Positions 34,761 to 46,232 of a stretch of DNA of 64,000 bases are shown here, piece after piece. A program made the position numbers and the translations under genes. This stretch comes from Gadus chalcogrammus (Eukaryota; Chordata; Actinopteri; Gadiformes; Gadidae), in the NCBI RefSeq assembly GCF_026213295.1, contig NC_079415.1, positions 33,943,030 through 34,007,029 of the forward strand. The letters run 5' to 3'. The first letter of the stretch is position 1, and the number at the start of each line of letters is the position of its first letter. The notes under the pieces are model-generated. The model made no database searches and had not been told where the DNA came from. It saw only the letters and a list, made by a program, of their open reading frames with translations.

Positions 34761-35141
34761 CTTGAGTGAAGAAAACAAAGACAGAGAGAAAGTAAAGGTT
34801 TTTAATACATTATTTGCACAAAGGGATCCAGTATGTAATATGTACATACTTGTCTGTGTATTGGAAGAATTATATTTTGACATTCTTTCTTTCTAACTTC
34901 TATTTGTTGATTCATGCATTTTTCTTGTCCCCCTTGGGGGGGTCAAGGGTCAAAGGCTCCAGCTGAGAAGGCACCGCTACGTCTCCGCCTTTTAAGGATG
35001 TGGGGAGGTCATAAAGACACAACCCAGGTCATCTGTTGTTTCCTATCACCCGTTTTACCAAGACTGTAGTTATATTGGGAGCTGATTCAGCATTCCTGAC
35101 ACCCGTTTGCCATGAAGAAGATGTAAATCATTCTACTATGA
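34761..35141 (-). other. Intron between L and B (unit III, third), part 1
   Basis: Conserved intron blocks (ATTCTTTCTTTCTAACTTCT, GGAGGTCATAAAGACACA). It is interrupted at 35142 by a MITE. Confidence 0.5.
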
Positions 35142-35751
35142 CAGGGATGGGCACGCACATAATTTTTATAAAAAAAAGAACAAAGAAAAGAAAAAAAAGA
35201 ATCGAGTTACAGAAAACTTGGTTAAGAAAGAAGAAAAGCTGAGTATCTGTTCATAAAATTCAAAGGCAAACCCATGTGTCTAGTGTGCTTAGCAGCGATA
35301 TCAGTCATGAAGGATTTCCATTTAAGTCGCCACTACAACTACTACAACTGCCCTGAAGTGAATATCATGCTTGTTGGGTCTGAGTTCATTGAGTTGTTGC
35401 ACTTAATGTTGGGCCACTGTTTTTCAGTTTTGTGACATCATTGAATGATGATGTATGTGAGCCCTTTGTACTGATCAAATTACTAACCAATCATGTGGCT
35501 GTTGAGCATGGAATACATGAAATGAATGTATGTTGGTTCAATCACCATACCATACATAGGTTATGAATCTGGAAGATTTTGTAGGCAGTGGCCCTCCCCA
35601 AAATGCACCAGAATACAGGAGACCATTTCCAACAAATTCAATGTGTAGCTTCTCTCAGTTTACGTCTGGTTGAAGTGCACAGTCACATGGCCCTCTGATG
35701 GTGAAGATGAAGAATTGTGGCCCTCTTTATCATGAAAGATGCCCATCCCTG
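35142..35751 (+). mobile_element. hAT-type MITE, complete, 8-bp TSD
   Basis: Terminal inverted repeats CAGGGATGGGC and GCCCATCCCTG. The perfect 8-bp duplication TACTATGA is at 35134-35141 and 35752-35759. It is inserted in the conserved L-B intron. No coding sequence. Confidence 0.88.
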
Positions 35752-35906
35752 TACTATGAACTGTATAAGTAGCATTCGTGTTTTAGCAGGGCTCTGGTCA
35801 TGATGCTTCTCAAAAGAGGACCAGGCTTTTTAGCGCAGGTAGAATCGAGTACATTCTCAGTTGATCTGGGTTGTTTGCTTGCATAGATGCAATGTGTCTT
35901 ACTAAC

Positions 35907-35959
35907 CTACAGCGGGCAATATCCTCTTCAACCTTGATTGAAATGGTGTCTGGGGTCTG
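35907..35959 (-). pseudogene. Linker exon L with 11-nt deletion (unit III, third)
   Basis: QTPDTISIKVEEDI followed directly by ARC. The GGTGGAGGCAT codons are deleted, so the exon is 53 nt rather than 64 and ends in phase 2. Joining it to exon B would shift the frame. Confidence 0.65.
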
Positions 35960-36081
35960 CTGCTTTCCACATAAAGAAGGAAACACATACAAGACGTATT
36001 CTTTCATTTGCACAGAATAGTTGTTAATCCCAATTTGAGACACATTGAATCATAAAGGTGTGTGCTTTCTATGGGTTTGTT

Positions 36082-36368
36082 TTAGAGTTGTGACAGAGGA
36101 AGCCTCTCTTTTGGATGGTGAATAAGAAGATGATTTCCAACCTGCACACTCAGCTCCTCGCTGCAGACCAGCCGCTCGCCGCGCTCCAGGCTCTTGGCCG
36201 CGCTGTGGTCCGCAGACAGCGAGTTCAGGGCCTCCACTTCTGACGCGGTGAAGAGGGTGTCATGGCCGTCCACCGACAGTGGGCCCTCCCCTTTACCGTA
36301 GACGCTCAGGATCTTCAGCTCCCCGCTGTGACTGGACATGTGGGAGGAGCCAGGGGCATCCACACCCA
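36082..36368 (-). pseudogene. Exon A, split by a transposon (unit III, fourth A)
   Basis: Exon A is open from GVDAPGSSHMSSHSGELKIL to LPLSQL, but its first ~50 nt are separated from it by the element at 36369-37670. The remaining piece of the head is at 37671-37703. That piece is itself cut by a Harbinger element. Confidence 0.75.
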
Positions 36369-37670
36369 TATGGCAAGCCGAATTGTCATTTATTAACTAA
36401 GTTTGACTATCCAGAATTTACATTGCAGATATCTGCAATTCAGTTTCGCCTAGTCAAAACTAACATTTCGGATATCCGCAACTACATTCCTCCTATCCGC
36501 AATTGTCATTTCAGATATCCACAAAGACATTCCTCCTAGGCGAAATTACGTCATTTTCGCCATTCATGTCTATGGGGTTTCTCATTGCGGATATCTACAA
36601 TTCAGTTGCGGATATCCACTTTGTGAATTACGGATATCTGCAACTGAATTGTAGATATCTGTAATTCCAGTTTGAGATATCTACAATTTGATTCTGACTA
36701 GTCATAATTCCAGTTCAAGATATCTTTAATTCACCTCAATTCAAGATATCTACATGTCCCTTTTCAGATATCTTAAATTAAGTTTTGACTAGGCGAAATG
36801 AAGTTGTAGATATCTCTAACTGGAGTTACGACTAGTCAAAATGACGTTGGAGATATCTCTAACTGGAGTTACGACTAGTCAAAATGACGTTGTAGATATC
36901 TATTATCAAGTTATAGATATCTTGAAAGGAATTTTGATTAGAGATATCTACAATTGTAGATATCTTTAACTTTCCTTCTGCCTAGGCGAAACTGAATTAT
37001 AGATATCTTGAATTCGAGTTTTGACTAGGCGAAATGACGTTTCAGATATCTGTAATGACGTTTCAGATATCTGTAATGACGTTTCAGATATCTGTCATGA
37101 CAAATTATAGGACCGTTTACTTTAAGCGGGAGCGGAGCAGCTCCTCGTTCAATCATCATTCACACAATTCACTGATTACATCGCTCCATATTTTCTCGTG
37201 ATCTTTTCGATCACAGCCAACGCCATGACTGCTCCTTTCTTATTCCATTCGGAAATGAACCCACTTCTTCTTTGATTATGGCGGCAAGGGGAAATTACGT
37301 ATTTCTGGATATCTAAAACGTAATGCCCAACACTTAAATGACGTTTGAGATATCTTTAACTTTCATTCTGCCTAGGCGAAACTGAATTACAGATATCTGC
37401 AATTGTCATTTAAGATGTGTGACGAGTTGAATGTCGTTTTCCGTGAAGTCATTGCAGATATCTGTAATTCAGTTTCGCCTAGTCAAAACTGAATTACAGA
37501 TATCTCTAACTATCGTTTCGACTAGTCAAAACTACGTCACAGATATCTCTAACTGTCGTTTCGACTAGTCACAACTACGTAACAGATATCTTGAATGAAG
37601 TTGTTGATATCTACAATGTAAATTCTGGATAGTCAAACTTAGTTAATAAATGTCAATTCGGCTTGCCATA
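36369..37670. mobile_element. 1.3-kb TIR element packed with GATATC and CTAG palindromes
   Basis: Terminal inverted repeats of about 57 bp with one mismatch, starting TATGGCAAGCCGAATTG. The 6-bp duplication CACCCA lies at 36363-36368 and 37671-37676. It interrupts exon A exactly, so the insertion is certain. Between the termini are roughly 29 GATATC sites alternating with GACTAGTC, CCTAGTC and CCTAGGC palindromes and AATT spacers. There is a non-repetitive core at about 37110-37310. No open frame. Superfamily not recognised. Confidence 0.85.
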
Positions 37671-37703
37671 CACCCAGACTCTCTGAGGTGGCGCCGCGCG
37701 TCC
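37671..37703 (-). pseudogene. Detached 5' piece of exon A
   Basis: CACCCAGACTCTCTGAGGTG and GCGCCGCG encode the ATSESLGV region of exon A on the minus strand, cut on one side by the palindromic element and on the other by Harbinger copy 2. Confidence 0.7.
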
Positions 37704-37819
37704 AGTACCTCCTGGACGTGGGCGGGGTCGGCTGCGCGAAAGGGCCGTGACGTATTTTTGTACGCGACGCAAACAACACATACACAAACCGCACATGGGA
37801 CAGAACCCACATAACAACA

Positions 37820-38017
37820 ATGGAGGACATCGATGCGATGGTATTCGTGCTGCTCGGTCTGGTGCTTTCTGTCAGACACAAAAGAGAAGAGAGTCAGAGA
37901 AGGCTGCACGCGGCGAGACAAAATACACTGGAAAAGTCCCGGAGAGTGTTGGAGTATATACAACAGTGTGAAGCCGAAGATGAGAGGAATCAAGCCTCCA
38001 AGAAAAGACGCATCCAG
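37820..38017 (+). pseudogene. First exon of Harbinger transposase gene, copy 2
   Basis: MEDIDAMVFVLLGLVLSVRH through KKRRIQ at a GTAAGC donor. The phase mismatch to the next exon is the same as in copy 1. Confidence 0.5.
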
Positions 38018-38117
38018 GTAAGCTAACTGTTGCTAATGCTAGCTAGCTCGTACAAAATAAGTCCAGTGTGCAACGTTTTAATGATTGCAAGCCATTTCTA
38101 TAAGTACTAAAATATGT

Positions 38118-38120
<3 letters not shown>

Positions 38121-38184
<64 letters not shown>
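38121..38184. repeat. (TG)n microsatellite
   Basis: About 64 bp of TG repeat in the transposase intron. The paralogous tract in copy 1 (5169-5187) is only about 18 bp, showing expansion after duplication. Confidence 0.95.
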
Positions 38185-38186
<2 letters not shown>

Positions 38187-38189
38187 CAG

Positions 38190-38810
38190 ATGCTACTCTC
38201 TGGTGGGATGTGATTGTTCCCGGCTTCACAAACGAGCAGTGGGTGGAGAACTTCAGGATGTCTGAAGAAACGTTTGGTGTCTTGCCGCTCCAATTTCCGC
38301 GGATGTGTGCCCCTGAAGAAGAGAGTGGCCATTGCACTGTGGAGGCTCGCTACTGGCTCTGAGTATAGGAGTATCGGACATCTTTTTGGAGTCAGCATCA
38401 CAACTGTGTGCCGGTGTGTGCAGGATTTTTGTGCTGCAGCAGAGACATTGTTGGTCGCCGGAACAAATCCGTTTTCCAGACGAGGTGAAGTTCCGCGAAA
38501 TGGCTACCTACATTGAGAACAGGTGGGGGCTCCCACACTGTGTTGGTGCTATCGATTGGATCCCACATACCAATCCTTGCACCACAGGACTATCACTGTG
38601 ACTTCTTCAACCGTAAAGGCTGGCACTCCATCCTCCTTCAAGGTGTTGTCGATGGAAAGGGGCTGTTTTGGAAGGTGTTTGCTGGACTGGCAGGGAGCAT
38701 GCATGATGACCGAGTTGGATGTACAACCAGCAGAGCCTGGGGTGGCAGTGGCGGGCATCAATGTACGGGAGGGTCTAATGCAGTTCTTGTTGGTGAATAA
38801 TTAACATGTT
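38190..38810 (+). pseudogene. HARBI1-like transposase, copy 2, frameshifted
   Basis: The same three-frame pattern as 5190-5840: FRMSEETFGVLPLQF, then KKRVAIALWRLATGSEYRSI, then the AID and GSMHDDRV segments. Both copies share the frame breaks, so they descend from one dead source. Confidence 0.75.
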
Positions 38811-39299
38811 AGAATACATTTTTAATTTGCCATGCAGGTATACACTTCACATTTTGTATGTTATTGTGAGAACATTAAACTTTTGTACTTTTCATACACG
38901 TCTCCACTTTTGTTTTATCATATTTGTAAAGGTTACCAAGATTTACTGGCATTAAATGCTAAAACATTTAAGAAAAATCTAGTATAACATTTGACGGGAA
39001 AATACACTAGACACCTTTTAAAAAATGTGAACTAGGTGCTGGTTCCTTTCTGAACCGTAATTAATATATAGGGGAAAAGGACAGCACTGGTCCTATCACT
39101 AAAGTTACATTTAAACATTTACACATTATTTGGTAAGATCGTATGCCCTGTTTACACCTACCCGATAGTGGGCCCCGATGGTGCCCGATGTAACTATATA
39201 AACTACTTTCAAAAAGGTGGAATATACACTATTTACAAAAAAGTGGAATATATATTATATTTTTTATATATATATATATATAATATAAACTTGACTTTA

Positions 39300-40517
39300 G
39301 AGGGTCCAGCCCTGGGGCTGGGGGAGTGGTTCACACACGTCGGTCACGCATTGCCTCCACAAGCTGGCCGAACACACCAAGGAAGGATCGGTGGAACTCA
39401 GCAGTCTGTGCCGCCTCCTCTCTTCTCAATGCAGCTCCCTCGCTTCTCGGGCATCATTGAGGAGCAGCTGGAGGTGGTCGTCTCGCTGGGCCCGGGTCCC
39501 ATCCTGTTGGGCGATGTCATCAGCGTGCATTTCTCCGAGACAGTCCGTCACCTGAGCTGAGTGCTCCCGTTGAGACGGGCTCCTTTTTCGCTTGTTTAGA
39601 CAACAATGAAGACAGGTAGAAATGGGAGGTGGTTAACCACAGCAAGTTTTAAAAAATGTATTGGGAAAATACAATTGAAGCTAAAAGCTAGATGTGAACT
39701 ATTTCTTACCAGTGGTGCTGGACGTTGGAGAAGGTGGTTCTGTGGGCGTGGGCGTGTTGAAGCTGCTGCTGGGGGTTCATCACTGTCGATGTTAACCAAA
39801 CCGTCTTCGGTTGTACACAGGAAGTCTTGAACAAAAGTGTACATGCACAACATAAGTAAATGCACAGTGCACACCATATGGCAACACTTAAAAATAACAT
39901 TAATCAGTTCAAGTGGCGTGAATAGCGTCAATGCTGGAGCATTCACACTATTGTTATTCAAACCTTTATTACTTTTACTTCTTTCGTACGTTTTTTGGAC
40001 CTTCATAACTCCTTCAAATCTTCAGCCATTTTAACCATACGAATACAAAAATGTTCAGCTCTTTAAGGACATGTGGGGTCACCTTTCAGCTTTTTTCGGT
40101 AACATCGAATGTTGCTTTCAAGCAGACTATGGACTGGGTTCATAAAAACACTTACCATCATTATCAATTTCCTCCAACAAACCCAATGGCCGAGTCGATG
40201 CCACTCTCCCTCCCGTTGTTCGCCGGTCTGTGCCCGTAAACGGCGTCCATTTGGTCGTACCACTTCCATGATTTGCGGTTCGACCCACTCCTGCCGTTCT
40301 GGTCCTTAATGGCCTTGTAGTCGCGTTTAAGCTTTTTAAGCTTATCCCGACACTGCACGTACGACCTGGAGTAACCATGGTCTTCCATCAACTTGGCGAC
40401 CTCCTTGTAAACCTTTTCATTTCGGGTGGCGCCGTCAAGCTCTTTTTGAATTTTCTCCTCGGCCACAAGACACAGAAGCCTGGACCACCGTGAAGAGTTA
40501 CTATTATTAGCAGGCAT
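39300..40517 (-). pseudogene. Harbinger Myb/SANT-like gene, copy 2
   Basis: Exon 1 (40517-40156) starts MPANNSNSSRWSRLLC and shows VYKEVAKLMEDHGYSRSY and CRDKLKKLKRDYKAIKDQ, a trihelix Myb-like domain. The frame stops at 40164, just before the GTAAGT donor, while LLEEIDNDG continues in another frame; I suspect a small frameshift. Exon 2 is at 39825-39710 (DFLCTTEDGLVNIDSDEPP). Exon 3 near 39600-39320 encodes HLQLLLNDAREARELH and an internal stop. Confidence 0.6.
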
Positions 40518-40787
40518 GTTGAAGAAGTTGAAGAAGTGGAATATGTTGGCTGCGGCGCTGCTATGGCTGTTACCAGCATGGTTGCCATGTCGCTCTCTCG
40601 CACTCTCTGGCCAATCAGTGGCCGGCCGTCTGCCGACGTCACCTTTTAGCATCGGCTCAGCTCGCTTGGAACCTAGAGCGAGGCGGTACTAAAAAAAGCA
40701 GCCACTTCAGGTACCAGATACCATGTTTTCGCGTTGGAAACGCCAAAAATGCGAGCCGAGTCGAGTCGGTACCATGCAGTGGAAAAG

Positions 40788-41195
40788 CGACATCACAGAC
40801 CTCTTGTCTGCCCCTCGACACCTCAATTCACACCTACCTACTCCACCCCTCCTCCCTGCTCTGCATCATGTCCTCTACAACCTGAGGACCTCACCCCTCC
40901 CCCAACTGTCACCTCTACAGTGTCCCCTCACGCCTGCCCTGGTGAGAAGACAGCTAACGAGACTCCACTCCGGCAAAGCTGCAGGCCCCGATGGTGTGTT
41001 TCCCAGGGTGCTTAAAGCCCGTGCCCCCCAGCTGTGGGGAGTACTGAGTCTGGTCTTCAGCCTGAGCCCTCACCACCAGAGGGTCCCCGTGCTGTGGAAG
41101 ACGTCCTGCCTCGTTCCTGTACCTAAGAAGCCGTGTCCCAACGGCCCTCAGGACTACAGACCGGTGGCCCTGACGTCTTACGTCATGAGTAGGGC
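40788..41195 (+). mobile_element. L2-type LINE fragment (reverse transcriptase start)
   Basis: VRRQLTRLHSGKAAGPDGVF and VPVLWKTSCLVPVPKK, then DYRPVALTSYVM, are typical of the L2 reverse transcriptase N-terminus. It ends where a MITE (TAGGGCTGGGATAAACG) starts. Confidence 0.8.
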
Positions 41196-41565
41196 TGGGA
41201 TAAACGATTATTTTTTAAACGATTAATCTAGCAATTATTTTTTAGATGCATCGATTAATCTAACGATTCATTTTTTCAGTCCGATTAGAATTCAATTCGA
41301 TTTGATTATCGATTATCTCCCCATTAATTGACTGACAGCAATTTATACATGTTGATTTACATACCTGAATGAAAAAACATGAATTCCTTAACACTGCAAT
41401 ACATGTTTATTGCCTTTAAATTATTAACAATAAAAACAGAAAGCGAATCAAAAGTTGGAAAGTGTTTAGTCTGCAATGTTCAACAAATACAGGATAGAGG
41501 TGTCAAAGCATCTTGTACCCCATGTTAAAGCACCCCATTGTCCGTGTGCATGAGCATGTGCACTT
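41196..41565. other. MITE remnant and array 3' flank
   Basis: AAACGATTAATCTAGC and the conserved AGCGAATCAAAAGTTGGAAA flank, paralogous to 6780-7129. Confidence 0.5.
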
Positions 41566-42530
41566 CTAACCAGAGTGAGTCCTCACGTGAATCTTCAGGG
41601 CGGAGCCATGACTGAAGCGCATCGTGCATTGGTCACACTTGTAGGGCTTCTCCCCGGAGTGAGTCCTCATGTGGATCATCAGAGAGCCTTTCCGACTGAA
41701 GCGCATCCTGCATTGGTCACACTTGTAGGGCTTCTCGCCGGAGTGAGTCCTCATGTGGATCTTCAGGGTGAAGACACGACTGAAGCGCATCGTGCATTGG
41801 TCACACCTGTACGGCTTCTCGCTTGTGTGAGTCCTCATGTGGGTCTTCAGGGCAGAGCTCTGACTGAAGCGCTTCGTGCATTGGGCACACCTGTAGGGCT
41901 TCTCGCCAGAGTGAGTCCTCATGTGGAGCTTCAGCTTGGAGCTCTCTCCGAAGCGCTTAATGCATTGGCCACACCTGTAGGGCTTCTCGCCGGTGTGAGT
42001 CCTCATGTGGATCTTAAGGTGGCTTTTCCGACTGAAGCGCTTCGTGCATTGGTCGCACTTGTAGGGCTTCTCCCCGGAGTGAGTCCTCATGTGGATCTTC
42101 AGGTCGCTTTGCCATTGGAAGCGATTCATGCATTGGTCGCACCGGTACGGCTTCTCGTCGTTGTGGGTCCTCATGTGGACGATCATATTGGCATCGTTGG
42201 GAATAACCTTGCCACAGACACCGGGCCGGCCCTTGCGGCCGCCCTGATGCCCAGTCAGCTCCTCAAGGCGGACCAGCCGCACGCTGCAGTTCAGGCTCTT
42301 CGCCACGCTGTGGTCTGCGGACAGCGAGCTCAAGGCCTCCAGTTCTGACGCGGCAAAGAGGGTGTTATGGACGTCCACTGCCAGTGGGCCCTCCCCTTGT
42401 CCGTAGACGCTCAGGATGCGCAGCTCCCCGCTGTGACTTGACATGTGGGAGGAGCCAGGGGCGTCCACACGCAGACTCTCCGAGGTGGCGCCGCGCTGCG
42501 TGCTGCAGTCTCTGATGTCATTGACGTCTT
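41566..42530 (-). CDS. Exon B: C2H2 array, 7 fingers (unit III, second)
   Basis: Phase-1 start EDVNDIRDCSTQRGATSES. The head is slightly shorter (GVCGK lacks two residues). Seven complete C2H2 fingers follow, from CDQCMNRFQWQSDLKIH to CDQCTMRFSHGSALKIH, ending THSG and a stop. It is a close paralogue of 7130-7926: finger order and flanks match, with two fingers more. The L exon at 43061-43124 fits in phase. Intact. Confidence 0.82.
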
Positions 42531-43060
42531 CTTCAGAGAGGAAAACAAAGACGGAGAGCAAGTCAAGGTTTTAATTCATTATTGGCACAAAGGGATTCAG
42601 TATGTACTATGTACACACTGTGTATTGGAAGAATTATATTTTATATTTCTTTCTGTCCAACTTCTATTTTTAGATTTATGCATTTTCATTGTTGGGTTGG
42701 TTGGTTGGTTGTGGGGGGTCAAGGGTCAAAGGCTCCAGCTGAGATGGCACCGCTTCGTGTCCGCCTTTTAAGGATGTGGGGAGGTCATAAAAACACAACC
42801 CAGGTCACCTGTTGTAGCCTCATCACATGTTATACCAATACTGTATAATGGGAGTCACAGCATTCCTGACACCTGTTTGCCATGAAGAAGATGTAAATCA
42901 TTCTACTATGAACTGTGTAAGTACCCCTCGTGTTTTAGCAGGGCTCTGGTCATGATGCTTTTCCTGGCTGAGGACCAGGCTTTATAGCACAGGTAGAATC
43001 TAGTACATTCTCAGCTGATCCAGGTCGTTTACTTGCATGGATGCAATGTGTATTACTAAC

Positions 43061-43124
43061 CTCCAGCGTGCATGCTTCCCCCAATATCCTCTTCAACCTT
43101 GATTGAAATGGTGTCTGGGGTCTG
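43061..43124 (-). CDS. Linker exon L (unit III, before second B)
   Basis: 64 nt, phase 0 to 1, donor GTTAGT: QTPDTISIKVEEDIGGSMHA. It joins in frame to exon B at 42530. Confidence 0.6.
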
Positions 43125-43204
43125 CTGCTTTCCACATAAAGAAGGAAACACACACAATGACATATTCGTTCAATTGCACAGAATAGAAAATGCCAACATA
43201 TTCT

Positions 43205-43430
43205 TTATTTTGCTAACCACTTTGCTGACAAAGCATTGTGAGGAAAGTTTGTCTGGTACTTTCCCTTAGATCGACCATCATTCGTCTTTGTTAAATGCGA
43301 CTGCATCACCTTCTCTCCCATGATGGTCAGCAGCTCACGGATTTCACCGTCTCTCCAGTTACAACTTTTCATGTTGATATCGCTGCATCGTCTCTGTTGT
43401 AGAGACAATGCAGCAACACCTCTACCCAAG
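43205..43430 (-). pseudogene. Myb/SANT-like domain fragment
   Basis: The minus-strand frame encodes CNWRDGEIRELLTIMGEKVM and then QSHLTKTNDGRSKGKYQ, resembling the first helices of the Myb/SANT-like domain seen in transposon- and host-encoded trihelix proteins. It lies in a spacer that differs from other units, so it is probably transposon-derived. Confidence 0.4.
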
Positions 43431-43668
43431 CCTCGCCCCTAGAACCGCAAAGCTGTCTTATCGCATTTACATCAACATGAAACTGCCAATATGTGTAGGG
43501 TCCGAGAGGGTAAATTGGGGTGCGAAATCAAGCCGCTAAATTACCTCGGTCAGTGTAAACGCGCGGTCCATGCAGGGAAAAAGGTGGGGATCGTTTTTAC
43601 ACCCCATATTTGGCAGTGTAAAAACATTTACCTAATCATAGAGCCTCTACAGAAAGTACACACCTCTA

Positions 43669-44042
43669 TTAGAGGTGTGTACTTTCTAAGGCTTTGGGCT
43701 GGGGGTTTAACAGAGGACGCCTCTCTTTTGGATGGTGAATAAGAAGATGATTTCCAACCTGCACACTCAGCTCCTCGTGGCAGACCAGCCGCTCGCCGCG
43801 CTCCAGGCTCTTGGCCGCACTGTGGTCCGCAGACAGCGAGTTCAGGGCCTCCACTTCGGACGCGGTGGAGAGGGTGTCATGGCCGTCCACCGCCAGTGGG
43901 CCCTCCCCTTTTCCGTGGACGCTCAGGATCTTCAGTTCCTCGCTGTGGATGGACATGTGGGAGGAGCCTGGGGCGTCCACACCCAGAATCGCCGAGGCGG
44001 CGCCACGCTGTGGACTGCGGTCCCCAAAGGCATCGCAGTCTT
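43669..44042 (-). CDS. Exon A (unit III, third A)
   Basis: Phase-1 start EDCDAFGDRSPQRGAASAIL. The A half is intact to RRPLLNPQPKALESTHL and a stop. The tail beyond the stop forms a 17-bp-arm palindrome (43651-43687), and the usual donor is lost. Confidence 0.55.
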
Positions 44043-44163
44043 CTGCAGAGGGAAACATTTTTTACAGAAAGTAATTGTTTTGATACACTGTTTCAGTAAA
44101 ATGAGTAGACTCCACAGAGGTTTAGGGGTGTGGGCTTGCAAGGGACCAACTGAGACCAACCTG

Positions 44164-44480
44164 CAGTGGCGTCGCTAGGCTGTTTTATTCGGGGCTAAAG
44201 CCCCGGATCTTTTTTAATTAGCCCTGAATCTAATTTCTGGGAAAAAAATGAAATTATACTCTTCTTGAATAAATCATCTAATTAAAAATGAAAAATGAAA
44301 ACAAAACTGTCTGAGATTCTGATGATGTTTATGGATGTAATAAAAATGAACTAATAAGTAATTGCAAGAAATGGATAAAGTGTAATTGATAATTCCACCG
44401 CTGTCTGAATTAGAATTATGATGTGGAGTTACAGCGTGCCTTAAATATTCCCCCCGTTCCAAGATGTTTTATATCATGTC
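44164..44480 (-). mobile_element. MITE interior downstream of exon B
   Basis: A CAGTGGCGTCGCTAGGC terminus at 44164, with the opposite terminus (TGGCCAGGGTGAGACC) inside the coding end of the exon at 44479-45710. The interior is AT-rich. Confidence 0.55.
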
Positions 44481-45710
44481 AAGATTTATATGCCACCCCA
44501 AAATAATCTCTGGTCTCACCCTGGCCATCCCATTCAAAATGTTCTTGCTCCGCCACTGAGCTCTTCATGTATTGGTCGCACCCGTACGGCTTCTCGCCGG
44601 TGTGAGTCCTCATGTGGATCTTGAGTTTGGAGCTCGGACGGAAGGTCTCCGTGCATTGGGCACACATGTAGGGCTTTGCGCCGGAGAGATTCCTCATGTG
44701 GAGCTTCAGCTTGGAGCTCTCTCCAAAGCGCTTCTTGCATCGTTTACACTTGTAGGGCATCTCCCCGGAGTGAGTCCTCATGTGGGTCTTCAGGGTGCCT
44801 TTCAGACCGAAGCGCTTCGTGCATTGGTCACACTTGTAGGGCTTCTCCCCGGTGTGAGTCCTCATGTGGGTCTTCAGGGCGGAAAAATGAATATAGCGCT
44901 TCACGCATTGGTTACACTTGTAGGGCTTCTCCCTTGAGTGAATCCTCATGTGGATCTTCAGGGTGTCTTTCAGACTGAAGCTCATCGTGCATTGGTCACA
45001 TCTGTAGGGCTTCTCCAATGAATGAGTCCTCATGTGGGTCTTCAGGGTGCCATTCAGACTGAAACTCATCGTGCATTGGTAACACCTGTAGGGCTTCTCC
45101 CCGGAGTGAGTTCTCATGTGGAGCTTCAGGCTGCCTTTCTGACTGAAGCGCTTCGTGCATTGGTCACACCTGTAGGGCTTCTCGCCGGAGTGAGTCCTCA
45201 TGTGGATCGTCAGGTCGCATTGCCGTTGGAAGCGCATCATGCATTGGTCACACTTGTAGGGCTTCTCCCCGGAGTGAGTCATCACGTGTCGGTTCAGGTA
45301 GCCTTTCCGACTGAAGCGCTTCATGCATTGTTCGCACCGGTACGGCTTCTCGACGGTGTGGATCTGATTGGCCTTGTTCGGAATAACCTTGCCACCCAAG
45401 ACACCGGGCCGGCCCTTGCGGCCGCCCTGATGCCCAGTCAGCTCCTCAAGGGGGACGAGCTGCACGCTGCAGTTCAGGCTCTTGGCCACGCTGTGGTCAG
45501 CGGACAGCGAGCTCAAGGCCTCCAGTTGTGACGCAGCGTGGAGGGTGTCATGACCGTCCTCCGCCAGAGGGCCCTCCCCTTGTCCGTAGACGCTCAGTTT
45601 CAGATCCCTGTTGTGACTTGACATGGTGGAGGAGTGAGGGGCGTCCACACGCAGACTCTCCGAGGTGGCGCCGCGCTGCGTGCTGCAGTCTCTGATGTCA
45701 TTGCCGTCTT
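44479..45710 (-). CDS. Exon B: C2H2 array, 8-9 fingers plus MITE-derived tail (unit III, first)
   Basis: Phase-1 start EDGNDIRDCSTQRGATSES. Fingers run from CEQCMKRFSRKGYLNRH to CAQCTETFRPSSKLKIH. The eighth has lost its last His (HMRNL) and the tenth is degenerate (YGCDQYMKSSVAEQEHF). The tail GQGETRDYFGVAYKS comes from a MITE terminus. Upstream, the fused exon at 46233-46352 and the L exons provide phase-1 donors. The frame is intact. Confidence 0.8.
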
Positions 45711-46232
45711 CTTCAGAGAGGAAAACAAAGACGGCGAGAAAGTAGTGGTTTTAATTCATTATTTGCACAAAGGGATACAGTATATTCTTTGTACACACTT
45801 GTGTCTCTGGGAAGAATTATATTTTGACATTCTTTCTGACTTCTATTTGTGGATTATGCATTTCCCTTGTTCCCCTTGGGGGGGTCAAGGGTCAAAGGCT
45901 CCTACTGAGAAGGCACCGCTAGGTCTCCGCCTTTTAAGGATGTGGGGAGGTCATCAAGACACAACCCAGGTCATCTGTTGTTTCCGATCACCTGCTTTAC
46001 TAATACTGTAGTTATAATGGGAGTCAGAGCAGATTCATCATTCCTGACATTTGCCATGAAGAAGATGTAAATCACTCTACGATGAACTGTATAAATAGTC
46101 CTCATGTTTTAGCAGGGCTCTGGTCATGATGCTTTTCAAAAGAGGACCAGGCTTTTTAGCGCAGGTGGACTTGAGTACATTCTCAGTTGATTCAGGTCGT
46201 TAGCTTGCAAAGACGCAATGTGTATTACTAAC

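Larger units (their letters stand above)
37704..40787 (+). mobile_element. PIF/Harbinger element, copy 2
   Basis: Same family as 4684-6775. The left terminus is missing. The right terminus (inverted TTTTCCACTGCATGGTACCG, then CGACTCGACTCGG) is present at about 40750-40787. It carries the transposase pieces (plus) and a Myb-like gene (minus), which copy 1 lacks. An L2 fragment follows directly. Confidence 0.75.

Noticed and set aside
37100..37310. Possible gene in the core of the palindromic element
   Set aside because: No frame of useful length and no recognisable motif.
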